Shown piece after piece: positions 17,232 to 26,517 of a DNA stretch of 44,946 nt. Positions within the stretch are counted from its first letter, which is position 1, and the number at the start of each line of letters is the position of its first letter. This DNA comes from Acidimicrobiales bacterium. Lineage in GTDB: Bacteria > Actinomycetota > Acidimicrobiia > Acidimicrobiales > RAAP-2. The notes below the pieces were generated by a model. The model had not been told where the DNA came from and did not search any database. It was given only the letters and a program-made list of their open reading frames with translations. A program made the translations under genes and the position numbers. The stretch lies in assembly GCA_015478655.1 (NCBI GenBank), contig JADMIJ010000029.1:1-44946 (forward strand), read 5' to 3'.

Positions 17232-17265
17232 TTGACGCCCATGACGTGCATGACGATGGTGCAGC
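17232..17265 (+). promoter_or_regulatory. Putative promoter of the Erm-like gene
   Basis: TTGACG (17232-17237), a 17-bp spacer and GATGGT (17255-17260), then five bases to GTG 17266. The -35 is good and the -10 imperfect. The geometry implies a leaderless mRNA, so no translational-attenuation leader peptide of the classical erm type would exist. Confidence 0.45.
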
Positions 17266-17799
17266 GTGTCCGCGGAACGGACGCGTTGGGGATGGCATCA
17301 GCTCAGTAGCCATTGGGCAGCTCAGATCGTTGCCGACTCGGGAGTCACGTCGGGAGATCTCGTGCTCGACGTCGGGGCGGGCTCGGGGGCCCTTGTCCGG
17401 CCGCTGCTTGACTGTGGCGCCCACGTCGTGGCCTTTGAACTCCATCCTGGACGGGCTTCGGGGTTGCGCCGGACATTCGCAGGTAAGCATGTCACCGTGG
17501 TGGCGGCTGACGGCTCTGACCTGTGGCTCCCCCGTCGCCCGTTTCGGGTGGTCGCCAACCCACCGTTCGCCATCAGCATGGCGCTGCTCCGGCGCCTGGT
17601 GTCGCCGGCCAGCAGGCTCGTGCGTGCCGACGTCGTCGTCCCATGGCACATCGCACGCCGCTGGGTCTCCGGTCGTGCCCCCGGTGCTCGTCGATGGCGG
17701 GCTTCCTTCTCCGCCGACTTCGGGCGACGCCTGCCCCGCCATGCCCTGTCACCACCTCCGCCCAACGGGGTGGCCATTCTGGTGATTCGACGCCGATGA
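17266..17799 (+). CDS. Short Erm-like 23S rRNA adenine-N6 methyltransferase
   Basis: 177 residues. The N-terminus TRWGWHQLSSHWAAQIV matches the WGWHRL start of mycobacterial Erm(37). SAM-binding motif I is LVLDVGAGSGALV, the acidic end of strand 2 is AFELHP, and the catalytic motif IV is NPPF (usual NPPY/F). The chain ends at PPPPNGVAILVIRRR, so it lacks the C-terminal helical domain of ordinary Erm proteins (about 240-280 residues), as Erm(37) also does. The reaction would be methylation of 23S rRNA at or near A2058, giving intrinsic macrolide-lincosamide-streptogramin resistance. It could instead modify another RNA. It ends 14 bp from the convergent CDF gene. Confidence 0.8.
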   Translation: MSAERTRWGWHQLSSHWAAQIVADSGVTSGDLVLDVGAGSGALVRPLLDCGAHVVAFELHPGRASGLRRTFAGKHVTVVAADGSDLWLPRRPFRVVANPPFAISMALLRRLVSPASRLVRADVVVPWHIARRWVSGRAPGARRWRASFSADFGRRLPRHALSPPPPNGVAILVIRRR

Positions 17800-17813
17800 C
17801 CATCTGCCGGAGC

Positions 17814-18881
17814 TCAGCCGACGGTTTGGCGATGGAAATGGTGCGCGACTTGGGCGTGAGGATCGAGCCCGTCCGAACAGCGGGGGTCGGTGTGGAGAAC
17901 GACCTCGGCCAGGCGAGGTAGCTCGTGGAGGAGCCGGTGGTGCCCCTCCTCGGATATGGCGTGCGCCTCGGAGAGCGACATGCTGCCGGCTGACACCACT
18001 CGGGCCTCCGCCCAGAGTTCGTGGCCGACCCAGCGGATCCGGATGTCCTTGACGCTCTCGATGCCCGGGACACCGGCCAACACCACCGCCACCTGGTCGA
18101 CGAGCTCCGGATCGACGGCGTCCATCAGCCGCCGGTAGATGTCGCGGGCTGCGTTCTTCAGCACCCCGAGGATGACGATGGTGATGACGAGCCCGACCAC
18201 GGGATCGGCCTCCGGCCAGCCGGCGGCGACGCCGATGGCCCCGGCCACGACGGCAAGCGAGGTGACCCCGTCCGTTCGAGCATGGTGACCGTCGGCCACC
18301 AGGGCGGCGGAGCCGATCCTGCGTCCGACGCGGATCCGATAGAGCGCAACGAGCTCGTTGCCGGCGAAGCCGACAAGACCGGCGGCGATGACCCAGCCGA
18401 CGTGGTGGACGGGCTGAGGATGGATGAGCCGATTGACAGCCTCCCAGCCGGCGACCCCCGACGACACAGCGATCATCACCACGATGAACAGGCCGGCCAA
18501 GTCCTCGGCGCGGCCGTAGCCGTAGGTGTACCGCTTCGTCGGCGGCCTGCGCCCCAGCCAGAATGCAATCCCGAGCGGCACCGCCGTCAGCCCGTCGGCG
18601 ATGTTGTGGATGGCGTCGGTCAGGAGGGCGACCGACCCCGACAGCACGACGATCGAGAGCTCGATCAGCCCAGTGGCCGCCAGCACGGCCACCGACAACT
18701 TTAGGGTCCGCATGCCCTCATCGCTCCCCGTCACCGCCAGATCGGCCGATCCCACGGGGTCGTGGCTGTGCGGCCTGGCAATCCGGACCACCGACGAGAG
18801 CCATCCCTTCCGTTGGGCATGGCCGTGGGCCGCAGTGGAGGAAGAATGCTGGTGATCGTCGTGCCCTTGGCCCACGCTCAC
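17814..18881 (-). CDS. Cation diffusion facilitator (CDF) metal exporter
   Basis: 355 residues from GTG 18881, which overlaps the arsR stop in a GTGA junction. The N-terminus is His-rich (GHDDHQHSSSTAAHGHAQ), likely a cytosolic metal-gathering tail. Six transmembrane helices follow. The two HxxxD metal sites are HNIAD in TM2 (LLTDAIHNIADGL) and HARTD in TM5 (GHHARTDGVTSL); H/D at both suggests Zn, Co, Ni or Cd rather than the D/D of Mn transporters. A C-terminal ferredoxin-like domain ends in HTDP. It should export divalent metal in exchange for protons, under control of the upstream metal sensor. Confidence 0.92.
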   Translation of the reverse strand: MSVGQGHDDHQHSSSTAAHGHAQRKGWLSSVVRIARPHSHDPVGSADLAVTGSDEGMRTLKLSVAVLAATGLIELSIVVLSGSVALLTDAIHNIADGLTAVPLGIAFWLGRRPPTKRYTYGYGRAEDLAGLFIVVMIAVSSGVAGWEAVNRLIHPQPVHHVGWVIAAGLVGFAGNELVALYRIRVGRRIGSAALVADGHHARTDGVTSLAVVAGAIGVAAGWPEADPVVGLVITIVILGVLKNAARDIYRRLMDAVDPELVDQVAVVLAGVPGIESVKDIRIRWVGHELWAEARVVSAGSMSLSEAHAISEEGHHRLLHELPRLAEVVLHTDPRCSDGLDPHAQVAHHFHRQTVG

Positions 18882-19255
18882 GCCCCCGTCCCGTCGACCT
18901 CGGCCGCCCGGGTGACCGAAGCCGCGTGGTGGTCCGGAACTCCCTCGTTGATGTGGTCGACGTGGGAGATCGCCTCTTCGACCAGCCGACGGACGTGTGC
19001 GTTCTCGACGACGTAGAAGATCCGGGTCCCGTGGCGGCGCGTTCGCACCAGGCGGGAGAGGCGGAGCTTGGCGAGGTGCTGCGACACCCCGGCTGGTTGA
19101 GCGCCGACGTGGTCGGCGAGATCGTTGACGGAGTGCTCCCCGTGTAGGAGGGCCCACAGGATTCGCAAGCGGGTCTCGTCAGCGAGGAGTTTCAGGATGC
19201 CGGCGGCCGACTGGAACTCGTCATCGGAAGGTATTCCGCTTGTATGCGTATCCAC
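18878..19255 (-). CDS. ArsR/SmtB-family metal-sensing repressor
   Basis: 125 residues from GTG 19255. The winged-helix spans about 18-90: LADETRLRILWALLHGEHSVNDLA, then recognition helix QPAGVSQHLAKL and wing RTRRHGTRIFYV. The last helix reads NAHVRRLVEEAISHVDH, fitting the alpha-5 metal site pattern (N/D)xH-x10-Hxx(H/E) of CzrA/NmtR-type sensors; DHH follows soon after. There is no alpha-3 CxC site, so it is a Zn/Ni/Co rather than As or Cd type. It is the first gene of a two-gene operon with the CDF exporter (4-bp overlap) and should repress that operon until metal binds. Confidence 0.9.
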   Translation of the reverse strand: MDTHTSGIPSDDEFQSAAGILKLLADETRLRILWALLHGEHSVNDLADHVGAQPAGVSQHLAKLRLSRLVRTRRHGTRIFYVVENAHVRRLVEEAISHVDHINEGVPDHHAASVTRAAEVDGTGA

Positions 19256-19267
19256 GCAGTTATGTTA
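19250..19267 (-). promoter_or_regulatory. Leaderless -10 box of the arsR-CDF operon
   Basis: On the minus strand TAACAT (19262-19267) is followed by six bases and GTG 19255. TGCGT (19245-19249) and ACGCA (19254-19258) form a 5-4-5 inverted repeat over the start codon, a possible operator half. No clear -35 box. Confidence 0.42.
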
Positions 19268-19386
19268 CTTCATGTCGGGTGAAACCCCGGGACCGAAGGC
19301 CGGGAGGGGCCCCGGGACACCCACCCAACGATGAGTTCACCGAGGTTCGACCGTCCTACCTGGAGTAGCCGATCGATTGGAGCCGG

Positions 19387-20130
19387 ATGAGCAATCTGCC
19401 CGATGTCGTGTCCCGAGACCAATGGCTCGCCGCCCGCAGACAGTTGCTGGCCGAGGAGAAGGCCCTGACCCGGGCGCGGGATCAGCTCAACATGAAGCGG
19501 CGCCTGCTTCCCATGGTGAAGATCGACAAGGACTACGTCTTCCAGGGCCACGACGGCGAGGTGCGGATGATCGACCTGTTCGATGGGCGCCGTCAGCTCA
19601 TCGTGCAACATTTCATGTTCGACCCGGGCTGGGAGGACGGCTGTCCGAGCTGCACCGCAGCGTCCGATGAATTGTCGAGCGGACTGCTCGCCCATCTGCA
19701 CGCTCGCGACACCAGCCTCGTCGTGATCTCCCGGGCCCCGATCGAGACGATCGAGCGCTACAAGGCGAAGAGGGGCTGGGCCTTCCCTTGGTATTCGTCG
19801 AATGGGAGCACCTTCAACTACGACTTCCACGTGACGCTGGACAGCTCGGTGGCGCCGGTCGAGTACAACTTCCGCACCATGCCAGAGCTCGAGCAGGCGG
19901 GCATGTCCTGGTTGGGCGAGGGATCCTCCGAGCAGCCCGGCTACAGCATGTTCCTGCGCCACGGAGACGAGGTCTTCCACACCTACTCCATGTACGCCCG
20001 GGGTACGGAGATGCTCGGGGGCTCGTACTACTTCCTCGATCTCACTGCGCTCGGTCGACAAGAAGACTGGGAGGAGCCGAAGGGGAGATCTGGATCGTCC
20101 CGCGGCGCCAAACCCGACTTCCGGGAGTGA
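19387..20130 (+). CDS. DUF899-family thioredoxin-like protein
   Basis: 247 residues from ATG 19387, with GGAG 5 nt upstream. The sequence follows the DUF899 (PF05988) pattern: SRDQWLAARRQLLAEEKALTRARD, then the thioredoxin-like part LIVQHFMFDPGWEDGCPSCTAASDEL with a CPSC pair (near 90-93), SRAPIETIERYKAKRGWAFPWYSS and the terminal YYFLDLTALGRQEDWEEPKG. The CPSC motif occupies the place of the redox-active CxxC. Members are uncharacterised; a peroxiredoxin or dithiol reductase role is plausible. The gene lies between the arsR operon (divergent) and adenine deaminase (same strand, 107 bp away). Confidence 0.9.
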   Translation: MSNLPDVVSRDQWLAARRQLLAEEKALTRARDQLNMKRRLLPMVKIDKDYVFQGHDGEVRMIDLFDGRRQLIVQHFMFDPGWEDGCPSCTAASDELSSGLLAHLHARDTSLVVISRAPIETIERYKAKRGWAFPWYSSNGSTFNYDFHVTLDSSVAPVEYNFRTMPELEQAGMSWLGEGSSEQPGYSMFLRHGDEVFHTYSMYARGTEMLGGSYYFLDLTALGRQEDWEEPKGRSGSSRGAKPDFRE

Positions 20131-20164
20131 TGGGCTCGGCGGTCCGGGTTTTGGACCTCGAACG

Positions 20165-21266
<1,102 letters not shown>

Positions 21267-21362
21267 GCCGCAGGGGCGATCGTCGGCGTCGTCAGTCGGC
21301 GATCGGATCGGCCAGGCTGCACCGCGCCCGCCAGCCGATCGACCCACGGGGCCGGCGACGGA

Positions 21363-22076
21363 TCACGACCGCCACGAACCTGACGCCGAGCTGATGGCGG
21401 CGGCGGCGGCGGCTTCGGTCGCCAGCTTTGCCTCCTTGGCCATGCGGGCCATCGCCGGGACTCGGGACGGATGTCGCAGGACGTAGGCCGCTACCGCTTT
21501 GGGGTTGGGTGTGCCGTCCTGGTTGCTCAGGCCGAACACCTCCTCATCGATGCTCCCGTCTGAGGCCCGGTCGCTGATGGCCCGAATGACCGACCACGGG
21601 ATGGCGTGGCGTTCACAGACCTCGGCGACGGCCGCCGTCTCCATGTCCAACGAGACAACGCCGTCTGCCCGCAGGCCGGCGAGGGTGTCGGGATCGGTGA
21701 TCAGCACGTCGGTGGTCCACATCTTGCCGCTGGCCTCACCCAACCCGAGCGCCTCGGGCCGGAACTCGGCGCCGGTGGCGCTGTTGACGACGACCTCGGG
21801 CAGGACGATCGTGCCGATGGGCGTCTCGTTCTCGACCGCGCCCGTGATTCCCACGACGAGCACCCGCTCGATCTCGAACGCCTCGACGAGGCGCTCGACT
21901 CCCTTCGTGGCCAGGGCGGTGCCCATTCCGGTCACCACGGCCACCACCGGTCGGCCTTCGAGGGAGCCGGTGTGCACCTCGAGCGAACCGGCACGGGTCT
22001 TGGTGAGGGAGAGCTTCCGCTTGAGCGGCGAGAGCTCCATGGGCATTGCGCAGACGAAGGCGACGTGTGCCGGCAT
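21363..22076 (-). CDS. 5'-methylthioadenosine/S-adenosylhomocysteine nucleosidase-like phosphorylase-fold protein
   Basis: 237 residues of the PNP/UDP phosphorylase fold. AFVCAMPMELSPLKRKL starts the first strand, VTGMGTALATKGVE binds the ribose or phosphate pocket, and VSLDMETAAVAEVCERHAIPWSVIRAISDRASD contains the Glu that contacts the ribose (MET motif) and the catalytic Asp of SDRASD. These agree with MTA/SAH nucleosidases. The Ala-rich C-terminus (EAAAAAAISSASG) is low complexity. A TAGCAT box lies 9 nt before the ATG at 22076, so the leader is very short. Adenine would be a product, matching the adenine deaminase that faces it. Futalosine hydrolase is an alternative. Confidence 0.8.
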   Translation of the reverse strand: MPAHVAFVCAMPMELSPLKRKLSLTKTRAGSLEVHTGSLEGRPVVAVVTGMGTALATKGVERLVEAFEIERVLVVGITGAVENETPIGTIVLPEVVVNSATGAEFRPEALGLGEASGKMWTTDVLITDPDTLAGLRADGVVSLDMETAAVAEVCERHAIPWSVIRAISDRASDGSIDEEVFGLSNQDGTPNPKAVAAYVLRHPSRVPAMARMAKEAKLATEAAAAAAISSASGSWRS

Positions 22077-22170
22077 GGACTGCGCATGCTATCGGCCAAC
22101 GTGGTCGTCCGTCGCCGGTGCTCGTCCTCGGTGAACGCGTGCCGGTTGCGCCCCTTGATCCACGCTCCGG

Positions 22171-22182
22171 TACTGTTCGCCC
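22171..22182 (+). promoter_or_regulatory. Leaderless -10 box of a small ORF
   Basis: TACTGT (22171-22176), six bases, then ATG 22183 of the 41-residue ORF. There is no Shine-Dalgarno. Confidence 0.48.
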
Positions 22183-22308
22183 ATGACCGCCGACACCGCC
22201 GTGGGTCTCGCCAGCACGCCCGGCAGATTCCAATCAGGTGGCATCGGCCTGGAGTACGGGCGCCAAGGGCCCGAGGAGTTCTTCGAGTTGCAGTCCATTG
22301 GCCTCTGA
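22183..22308 (+). CDS. Small 41-residue protein overlapping the acyl-CoA synthetase start
   Basis: ATG 22183 is exactly placed for leaderless translation (TACTGT plus six bases). Codons have mainly G/C third positions, as in nearby real genes. The product begins MTADTAVGLASTPGRF and ends EEFFELQSIGL, with no hydrophobic or metal motif. Its last four codons overlap the TTG start of the next gene. It matches no family known to me. It may be a small partner of the ligase, or a coupling ORF that lets ribosomes reach the TTG. Confidence 0.5.
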   Translation: MTADTAVGLASTPGRFQSGGIGLEYGRQGPEEFFELQSIGL

Positions 22309-23929
22309 GGGGTTCGTCACCGCCGCGGACGTCGTCCGGGCCCGGGCCGGCGACACCCGTGTCGGTCTGGTGTTCGAAGGCCGGCTCTGGACGTGGGCCG
22401 AGGTCGTCTCCCAGATGGAGTCGTGGGCGGCCTGGCTGGGTCGCCTCACCTCCGAGGGTCCGCCCCACGTCGGTGTCCTGCTCGACAATGTCCCCGAGTA
22501 CCTGTTCGCCATCGGCGCCGCCCTGCTGTCGGGATCCGTGGTCGTCGGCCTGAACTCGACCCGCCGGGGTGGCGAGCTGGCGGGGGACATCTCCTTCACC
22601 GATTGCGCAGTGGTCCTGACCGATGCCGGCCATCGGCCGCTCCTCGATGGTCTCGACCTCGGGTCGGCTCGCATCGTCGATGTGAACGAGCATCCCGAAA
22701 CCACCCGGGCCGGGCCATGGATCGGCGATCCGTCACCGGACGACCTGGCGCTGCTGTTGTTCACGGCGGGCTCCACGGGCCGCCCCAAGGCGGTGCGGGT
22801 CACCCAGCGGCGGATCGCCGGGTCGGCCGCCGCCATCGGATTCTCGCCGGATGACGTCCTCTACTGCGCCATGCCGCTCTTCCATGGCAACGCCCTGTTC
22901 TCGAGCGTCTTTCCCGCCATGGGGAGCGGCGCTTCGATCGTGCTGCGCCGGCGCTTCTCGGCATCCACCTGCATGTCCGAGATCCGCTCGACATCCAGCA
23001 CGTTCTTCGCCACCATCGGACGCGCCCTCTCGTTCATCGTCAACACTCCCCCTGACCCCGCCGACCGTGACCACCGGCTCAAGGTGGTGCTCGCCCCCGA
23101 GTCATCGGTGGCCGACCAGGCCGCCTTCGAGCTCCGATTCGGGTGCCGGGTCGTGGCCGGCTACGGCTCCAGCGAGAACGCGGTCGTCTTCGTCCCCAAG
23201 GCCGGGCTTCCCCCCGATTCTCTCGGAAGTCCGCTGGCGGGGCTGGACGTGGCCGTGGTCAACGCCGAGACCATGGAAGAGTGCCAACCGGCCCATTTCG
23301 ACGGGTCGGGACACATGGTGAATGCGGCCCAGGCCATCGGCGAGATCGTCGGGCGCAACGCCCTCGGGCGCTTCGAGGGCTACTACAAGAACCCCGAAGC
23401 CGCTGAACAGCGATCGCGCAACGGGTGGTACTGGTCCGGGGACCTCGGCTACCGCGACGAGAACGGCGTCTTCTACTTCGCCGGTCGGACGATCGATTGG
23501 CTCCGGGTCGACGGGGAGAACTTCGCCTCGGCCCCCCTCGAGCGCCTGTTTGGCCGGTTCGAACCGGTGACGGGCGTAGCCGTCTTCGGGGTCCCCGATG
23601 AGCGCACGGTCGATGACCAGGTCATGGCCGTGCTCGAACTCCCCGACCCCTCGGCCTTCGATCCGGCCGCCTTCGACGAGTTCCTCGCCGCCCAGCCCGA
23701 CCTCGGAACCAAATGGGCCCCCCGGTACGTCCGAGTCGTGAGCCAGCTGCCGGTGGGTGCGACCAACAAGATCGACAAGCAGAGGCTCCGACAACAGAGC
23801 TGGCGGGTGGACGACCTCGTCTTCTGGCGACCGGCGCGGCGGGAGCCCCTCAGGCTCATGTCACCCGGCGATGGGGCCGCGTTGGAGAAGGCGATCGAGG
23901 CCCATCGACCGCCCAGAGCCCAGCGCTAG
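22298..23929 (+). CDS. AMP-dependent acyl-CoA synthetase, FadD17-like
   Basis: 543 residues from TTG 22298; a GTG at 22238 would add a low-complexity Ser-rich start overlapping the small ORF. ANL-superfamily motifs in order are LLLFTAGSTGRPKAV (P-loop), AMPLFHGNALF, GYGSSEN, YWSGDLGYRDENG, GRTIDWLRVDGENFASAPLE and NKIDKQRL with the catalytic lysine. The P-loop has AGST for the usual SGTT. RVDGEN and the AAD-like ending resemble mycobacterial FadD17. It activates a fatty or cyclic carboxylic acid with ATP and CoA; the chain length is not deducible. Expression seems to depend on the leaderless small ORF just upstream. Confidence 0.85.
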   Translation: MASEGFVTAADVVRARAGDTRVGLVFEGRLWTWAEVVSQMESWAAWLGRLTSEGPPHVGVLLDNVPEYLFAIGAALLSGSVVVGLNSTRRGGELAGDISFTDCAVVLTDAGHRPLLDGLDLGSARIVDVNEHPETTRAGPWIGDPSPDDLALLLFTAGSTGRPKAVRVTQRRIAGSAAAIGFSPDDVLYCAMPLFHGNALFSSVFPAMGSGASIVLRRRFSASTCMSEIRSTSSTFFATIGRALSFIVNTPPDPADRDHRLKVVLAPESSVADQAAFELRFGCRVVAGYGSSENAVVFVPKAGLPPDSLGSPLAGLDVAVVNAETMEECQPAHFDGSGHMVNAAQAIGEIVGRNALGRFEGYYKNPEAAEQRSRNGWYWSGDLGYRDENGVFYFAGRTIDWLRVDGENFASAPLERLFGRFEPVTGVAVFGVPDERTVDDQVMAVLELPDPSAFDPAAFDEFLAAQPDLGTKWAPRYVRVVSQLPVGATNKIDKQRLRQQSWRVDDLVFWRPARREPLRLMSPGDGAALEKAIEAHRPPRAQR

Positions 23930-23987
23930 CCGAGCGGTGCCACCGGCGGCACCGACCTCGTGGCCATCGATTTCCGGTGCCGGACGA

Positions 23988-23999
23988 TAGATTCGCATC
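23988..23999 (+). promoter_or_regulatory. Leaderless -10 box of the PH-domain pair
   Basis: TAGATT (23988-23993) stands six bases before GTG 24000. No Shine-Dalgarno. Confidence 0.45.
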
Positions 24000-24485
24000 G
24001 TGGACGTTCCCTTTGCGCCGCCTCCCGGGCAGGCGTGGACCAGTGTCTCGCCGCGGTTGGCCCGGATGCGGCGCGCGCTGGTCGCCGCCTCGGTGATCCC
24101 GTTGGCGGCCGCGGCCTTGGGACTGGCCTCTGCCTCCCGGCTTGCCGGGCTGATCACCGGCATCGCCGCCGTGCTGGTCCTGGTGTGGGCGTGGTCGGCG
24201 GTGGGCCGCAATTTCCGGTCGTGGGGCTACGTCGAGCGAGCCGACGACCTGATGGTGACCCATGGGGCCATGTTCAAGAAGTTGACGGTCGTCCCGTATG
24301 GTCGCATGCAGCTCGTGGATGTGAAGGCCGGGCCCATCGAGCGAGCCTTCGGGCTGGTGAACGTCAAGCTGCACACCGCGGCCGCCACCACCGACGCCCA
24401 GGTGCGCGGGCTCAGCCCTGCCGATGCCGGATCCCTCCGGGACCGGTTGACAGCCCTCGGCGAGGCCCATGGTGCCGGGCTCTGA
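24000..24485 (+). CDS. Bacterial PH-domain membrane protein, YdbS-like
   Basis: 161 residues from GTG 24000. Two helices sit at about 27-45 and 48-66, then one bPH2 domain (WGYVERADDLMVTHGAMFKKLTVVPYGRMQLVDVKAGPIERAFGLVNVKLHTA). The phrase PYGRMQLVDV with a following G-L-x-x-V-x-x-T is the core signature. It overlaps the larger gene after it by 17 bp. YdbS-YdbT pairs form a membrane complex of unknown function; in Bacillus they affect resistance to antimicrobial peptides. Confidence 0.85.
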   Translation: MDVPFAPPPGQAWTSVSPRLARMRRALVAASVIPLAAAALGLASASRLAGLITGIAAVLVLVWAWSAVGRNFRSWGYVERADDLMVTHGAMFKKLTVVPYGRMQLVDVKAGPIERAFGLVNVKLHTAAATTDAQVRGLSPADAGSLRDRLTALGEAHGAGL

Positions 24486-25839
24486 GGTGAGCCTGGGCCA
24501 CACCGATGGAGGCCCGCCCGAGGGGACCTTCCGGCTGCACCCCCTCACGCCGATCGCACTCGGGGGCCGTGTTCTCGGGTTGCTGGTGGCGATCACCCTC
24601 CTCGGGCTGGCCGAGCGGGGGTCCTCGGGCGGGCCGCGGTGGCCCCAGGTGATCGTCTTCGGTGGGCTCGCCGTTCTGGTCGTGGTGCACGGTTTCATCA
24701 CGGTTGCCGTCACCAGTTACCACCTGATGGGTGGCGAGCTCCGCATCGACAACGGCCTCTTCCAGAAGCAGTCGAAACGAATCCGTCTGGACCGGGTCCA
24801 GAGCGTCGACGTCCTCGAGCCGCTGTCGGCCCGCATCTTCGGCCTGGCCGAGGTCAAAGTGACCACGGCGGGCAGTGAGCGGGCCGCGGTCCGACTCCGG
24901 TACTTGGCCCTGCCCGAGGCCCGGTCCCTGCGGGCCGACCTGCTGGGTCGATCCACCGGGGCGGGAGAGGGATCGCCCGAGGCACCGGAGCGGCTCCTCG
25001 TCACGGTGCCTCACGGCCGGCTGGTCGGATCCGTGCTGCTCGAGATGATCTCCTGGCGCCTTGCGCTCCTTGCCATCGGACCCGCCCTGGCCGTGGTCGG
25101 GCAGAGCAACGGTCACCGGGCCACCGCCGGGATCGGTATCGCCATCTTCGTGTGGTTCGCCGTCCTGATCGTCCATGCCGTGTGGCAGCGGCTCAATTTT
25201 CTCTGGGAGTTCACCGTCACCGAGTCACCCGACGGGCTGCGTGTTCGTCACGGACTCCTTTCCACCAGCCGCCAGACGGTGCCGCCGGGCCGGATCCAGG
25301 CGATCCTGATCCATCAACCCATGTCCTGGCGCCCATTCGGCTGGGTACAGGTGCGGATGAACGTGGCCGGCTATGGCCGACGAGGCTCGACCAAACGGGC
25401 CACACTGATCCCGGTGGTCGACCGAGACTTCGCCGAGCGCCTGGTGGGCTGGGTACTCGGCGGCGTCGACCTGGACGAGATCCCGCTGACCCGTCCGCCC
25501 CGGCGGGCGGCCGTTCGGGCTCCATTGTGGTGGCGGGCCCAAGAGGCCGGCGCCGATGACCGGGTGTTCGTGGCCCGGCACGGGCTCCTGTCGCGCACCA
25601 TCGACATCGTTCCCCACCAGCGCACCCAGAGCCTCCGAATTGCGGCCGGCCCGGTTCAGCGGGTCCTCGGCCTGGCCTCGCTCCACCTCGACTCGACCCC
25701 GGGCCCGGTCAAGACCCGAGCCGCCAACCGGGACGCCGGAGAAGCCCGCTCTCTGCTCGATCGCCAGGTCGAACGAGGTCGAGCAGCTCGCCGCATCGCC
25801 GTGCCGGGCGGACCCGTCCCGGCCCCACAGGCGACATAA
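24469..25839 (+). CDS. Bacterial PH-domain membrane protein, YdbT-like
   Basis: 456 residues from ATG 24469 (GTG 24487 also fits). Four hydrophobic segments are seen, near 29-45, 60-80, 187-205 and 220-240. Three bPH2 domains follow or alternate with them: YHLMGGELRIDNGLFQKQSKRIRLDRVQSVDV, then FTVTESPDGLRVRHGLLSTSRQTVPPGRIQAI, then VFVARHGLLSRTIDIVPHQRTQSL. This triple arrangement is that of YdbT. Overlap with the preceding gene by 17 bp supports one operon and one complex. Localised to the plasma membrane with PH domains on the inner face. No substrate known. Confidence 0.87.
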   Translation: MVPGSEVSLGHTDGGPPEGTFRLHPLTPIALGGRVLGLLVAITLLGLAERGSSGGPRWPQVIVFGGLAVLVVVHGFITVAVTSYHLMGGELRIDNGLFQKQSKRIRLDRVQSVDVLEPLSARIFGLAEVKVTTAGSERAAVRLRYLALPEARSLRADLLGRSTGAGEGSPEAPERLLVTVPHGRLVGSVLLEMISWRLALLAIGPALAVVGQSNGHRATAGIGIAIFVWFAVLIVHAVWQRLNFLWEFTVTESPDGLRVRHGLLSTSRQTVPPGRIQAILIHQPMSWRPFGWVQVRMNVAGYGRRGSTKRATLIPVVDRDFAERLVGWVLGGVDLDEIPLTRPPRRAAVRAPLWWRAQEAGADDRVFVARHGLLSRTIDIVPHQRTQSLRIAAGPVQRVLGLASLHLDSTPGPVKTRAANRDAGEARSLLDRQVERGRAARRIAVPGGPVPAPQAT

Positions 25840-25863
25840 ACCACAGCCGCCGGCCACCTGCGT

Positions 25864-26413
25864 TCAGGCGCGGCGCCCCAGGAACGCCAACAACTTGGTT
25901 TGGTCGTCCGCGTCAGCCGGCGGCTCGACCTCCGGACCGAACGCGCTCGGGCTGCGCAGCATGTCACCGAACGCCAGTGCCTGTTCGCTCACCCGGGCCA
26001 CATCTTCTGGTTCGATACGGTCGTCGAGACCGGCCGCTCGAGCGAGGTCCCAACCGTGCACGACCAGATCCATGCACAGGAACCGGTTGACCGCCGCCTC
26101 GAATGTCGATGTCCCGCTGAACCCCTGGAACTCGGTGGTGGCCCGCAGCCGGATCTTCGAGATCGCCCTGCACAACTGAGCGGGCTGCATTCCAGGCCGC
26201 CAAGGGATCGTCGTCGACCCCGGGGATGTCGCCCAGTTGGCGCCCCACCAGCCCGAGGAACATGCCCTGGGTGGCGATCACGTGCTTGACGACGTCGCGG
26301 GCTGTCCATTCGTCGCAGGGCGACGGGTGCGCCCACGCTTGCTCGGGGACGGCGGCGATCTTCGTCGCAAACGCGTCACCAAGTCGGGCGTACCGTTCCG
26401 AGATCTCGGTCAT
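25864..26413 (-). pseudogene. Frameshifted TIGR03086-type mycothiol-dependent isomerase/DinB-like protein
   Basis: From ATG 26413 the frame reads TEISERYARLGDAFATKIAAV, PCDEWTARDVVKHVIATQGMF and NAARSVVQGDLEDPA, the N-terminal part of a TIGR03086/maleylpyruvate isomerase-like four-helix protein (H in KHVIATQ is a metal ligand). Near 26148-26153 the family sequence jumps to another frame: ATTEFQGFSGTSTFEAAVNRFLCMDLVVHGWDLARAAGLDD, continuing to the proper end FGPEVEPPADADDQTKLLAFLGRRA. One extra G (or two missing bases) explains it. Either a recent single-base mutation or an assembly error; both halves look well conserved. Repaired, it would be about 183 residues, a mycothiol- or metal-dependent transferase. 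Confidence 0.75.
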
Positions 26414-26517
26414 GGGGGCAGTCTTTCCGAAGTGCATGGGTGCGGACATCGAGTTGGTTCACCGGGCCGGGTCCGTGCGAGCGCTTGGTCCTCCCCTTCC
26501 ACCGGTGGCCGACGAAC

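Noticed and set aside
21267..21362. A terminator between adenine deaminase and the nucleosidase
   Set aside because: Repeated CGATCG words occur, but no stem of useful length with a small loop was found.
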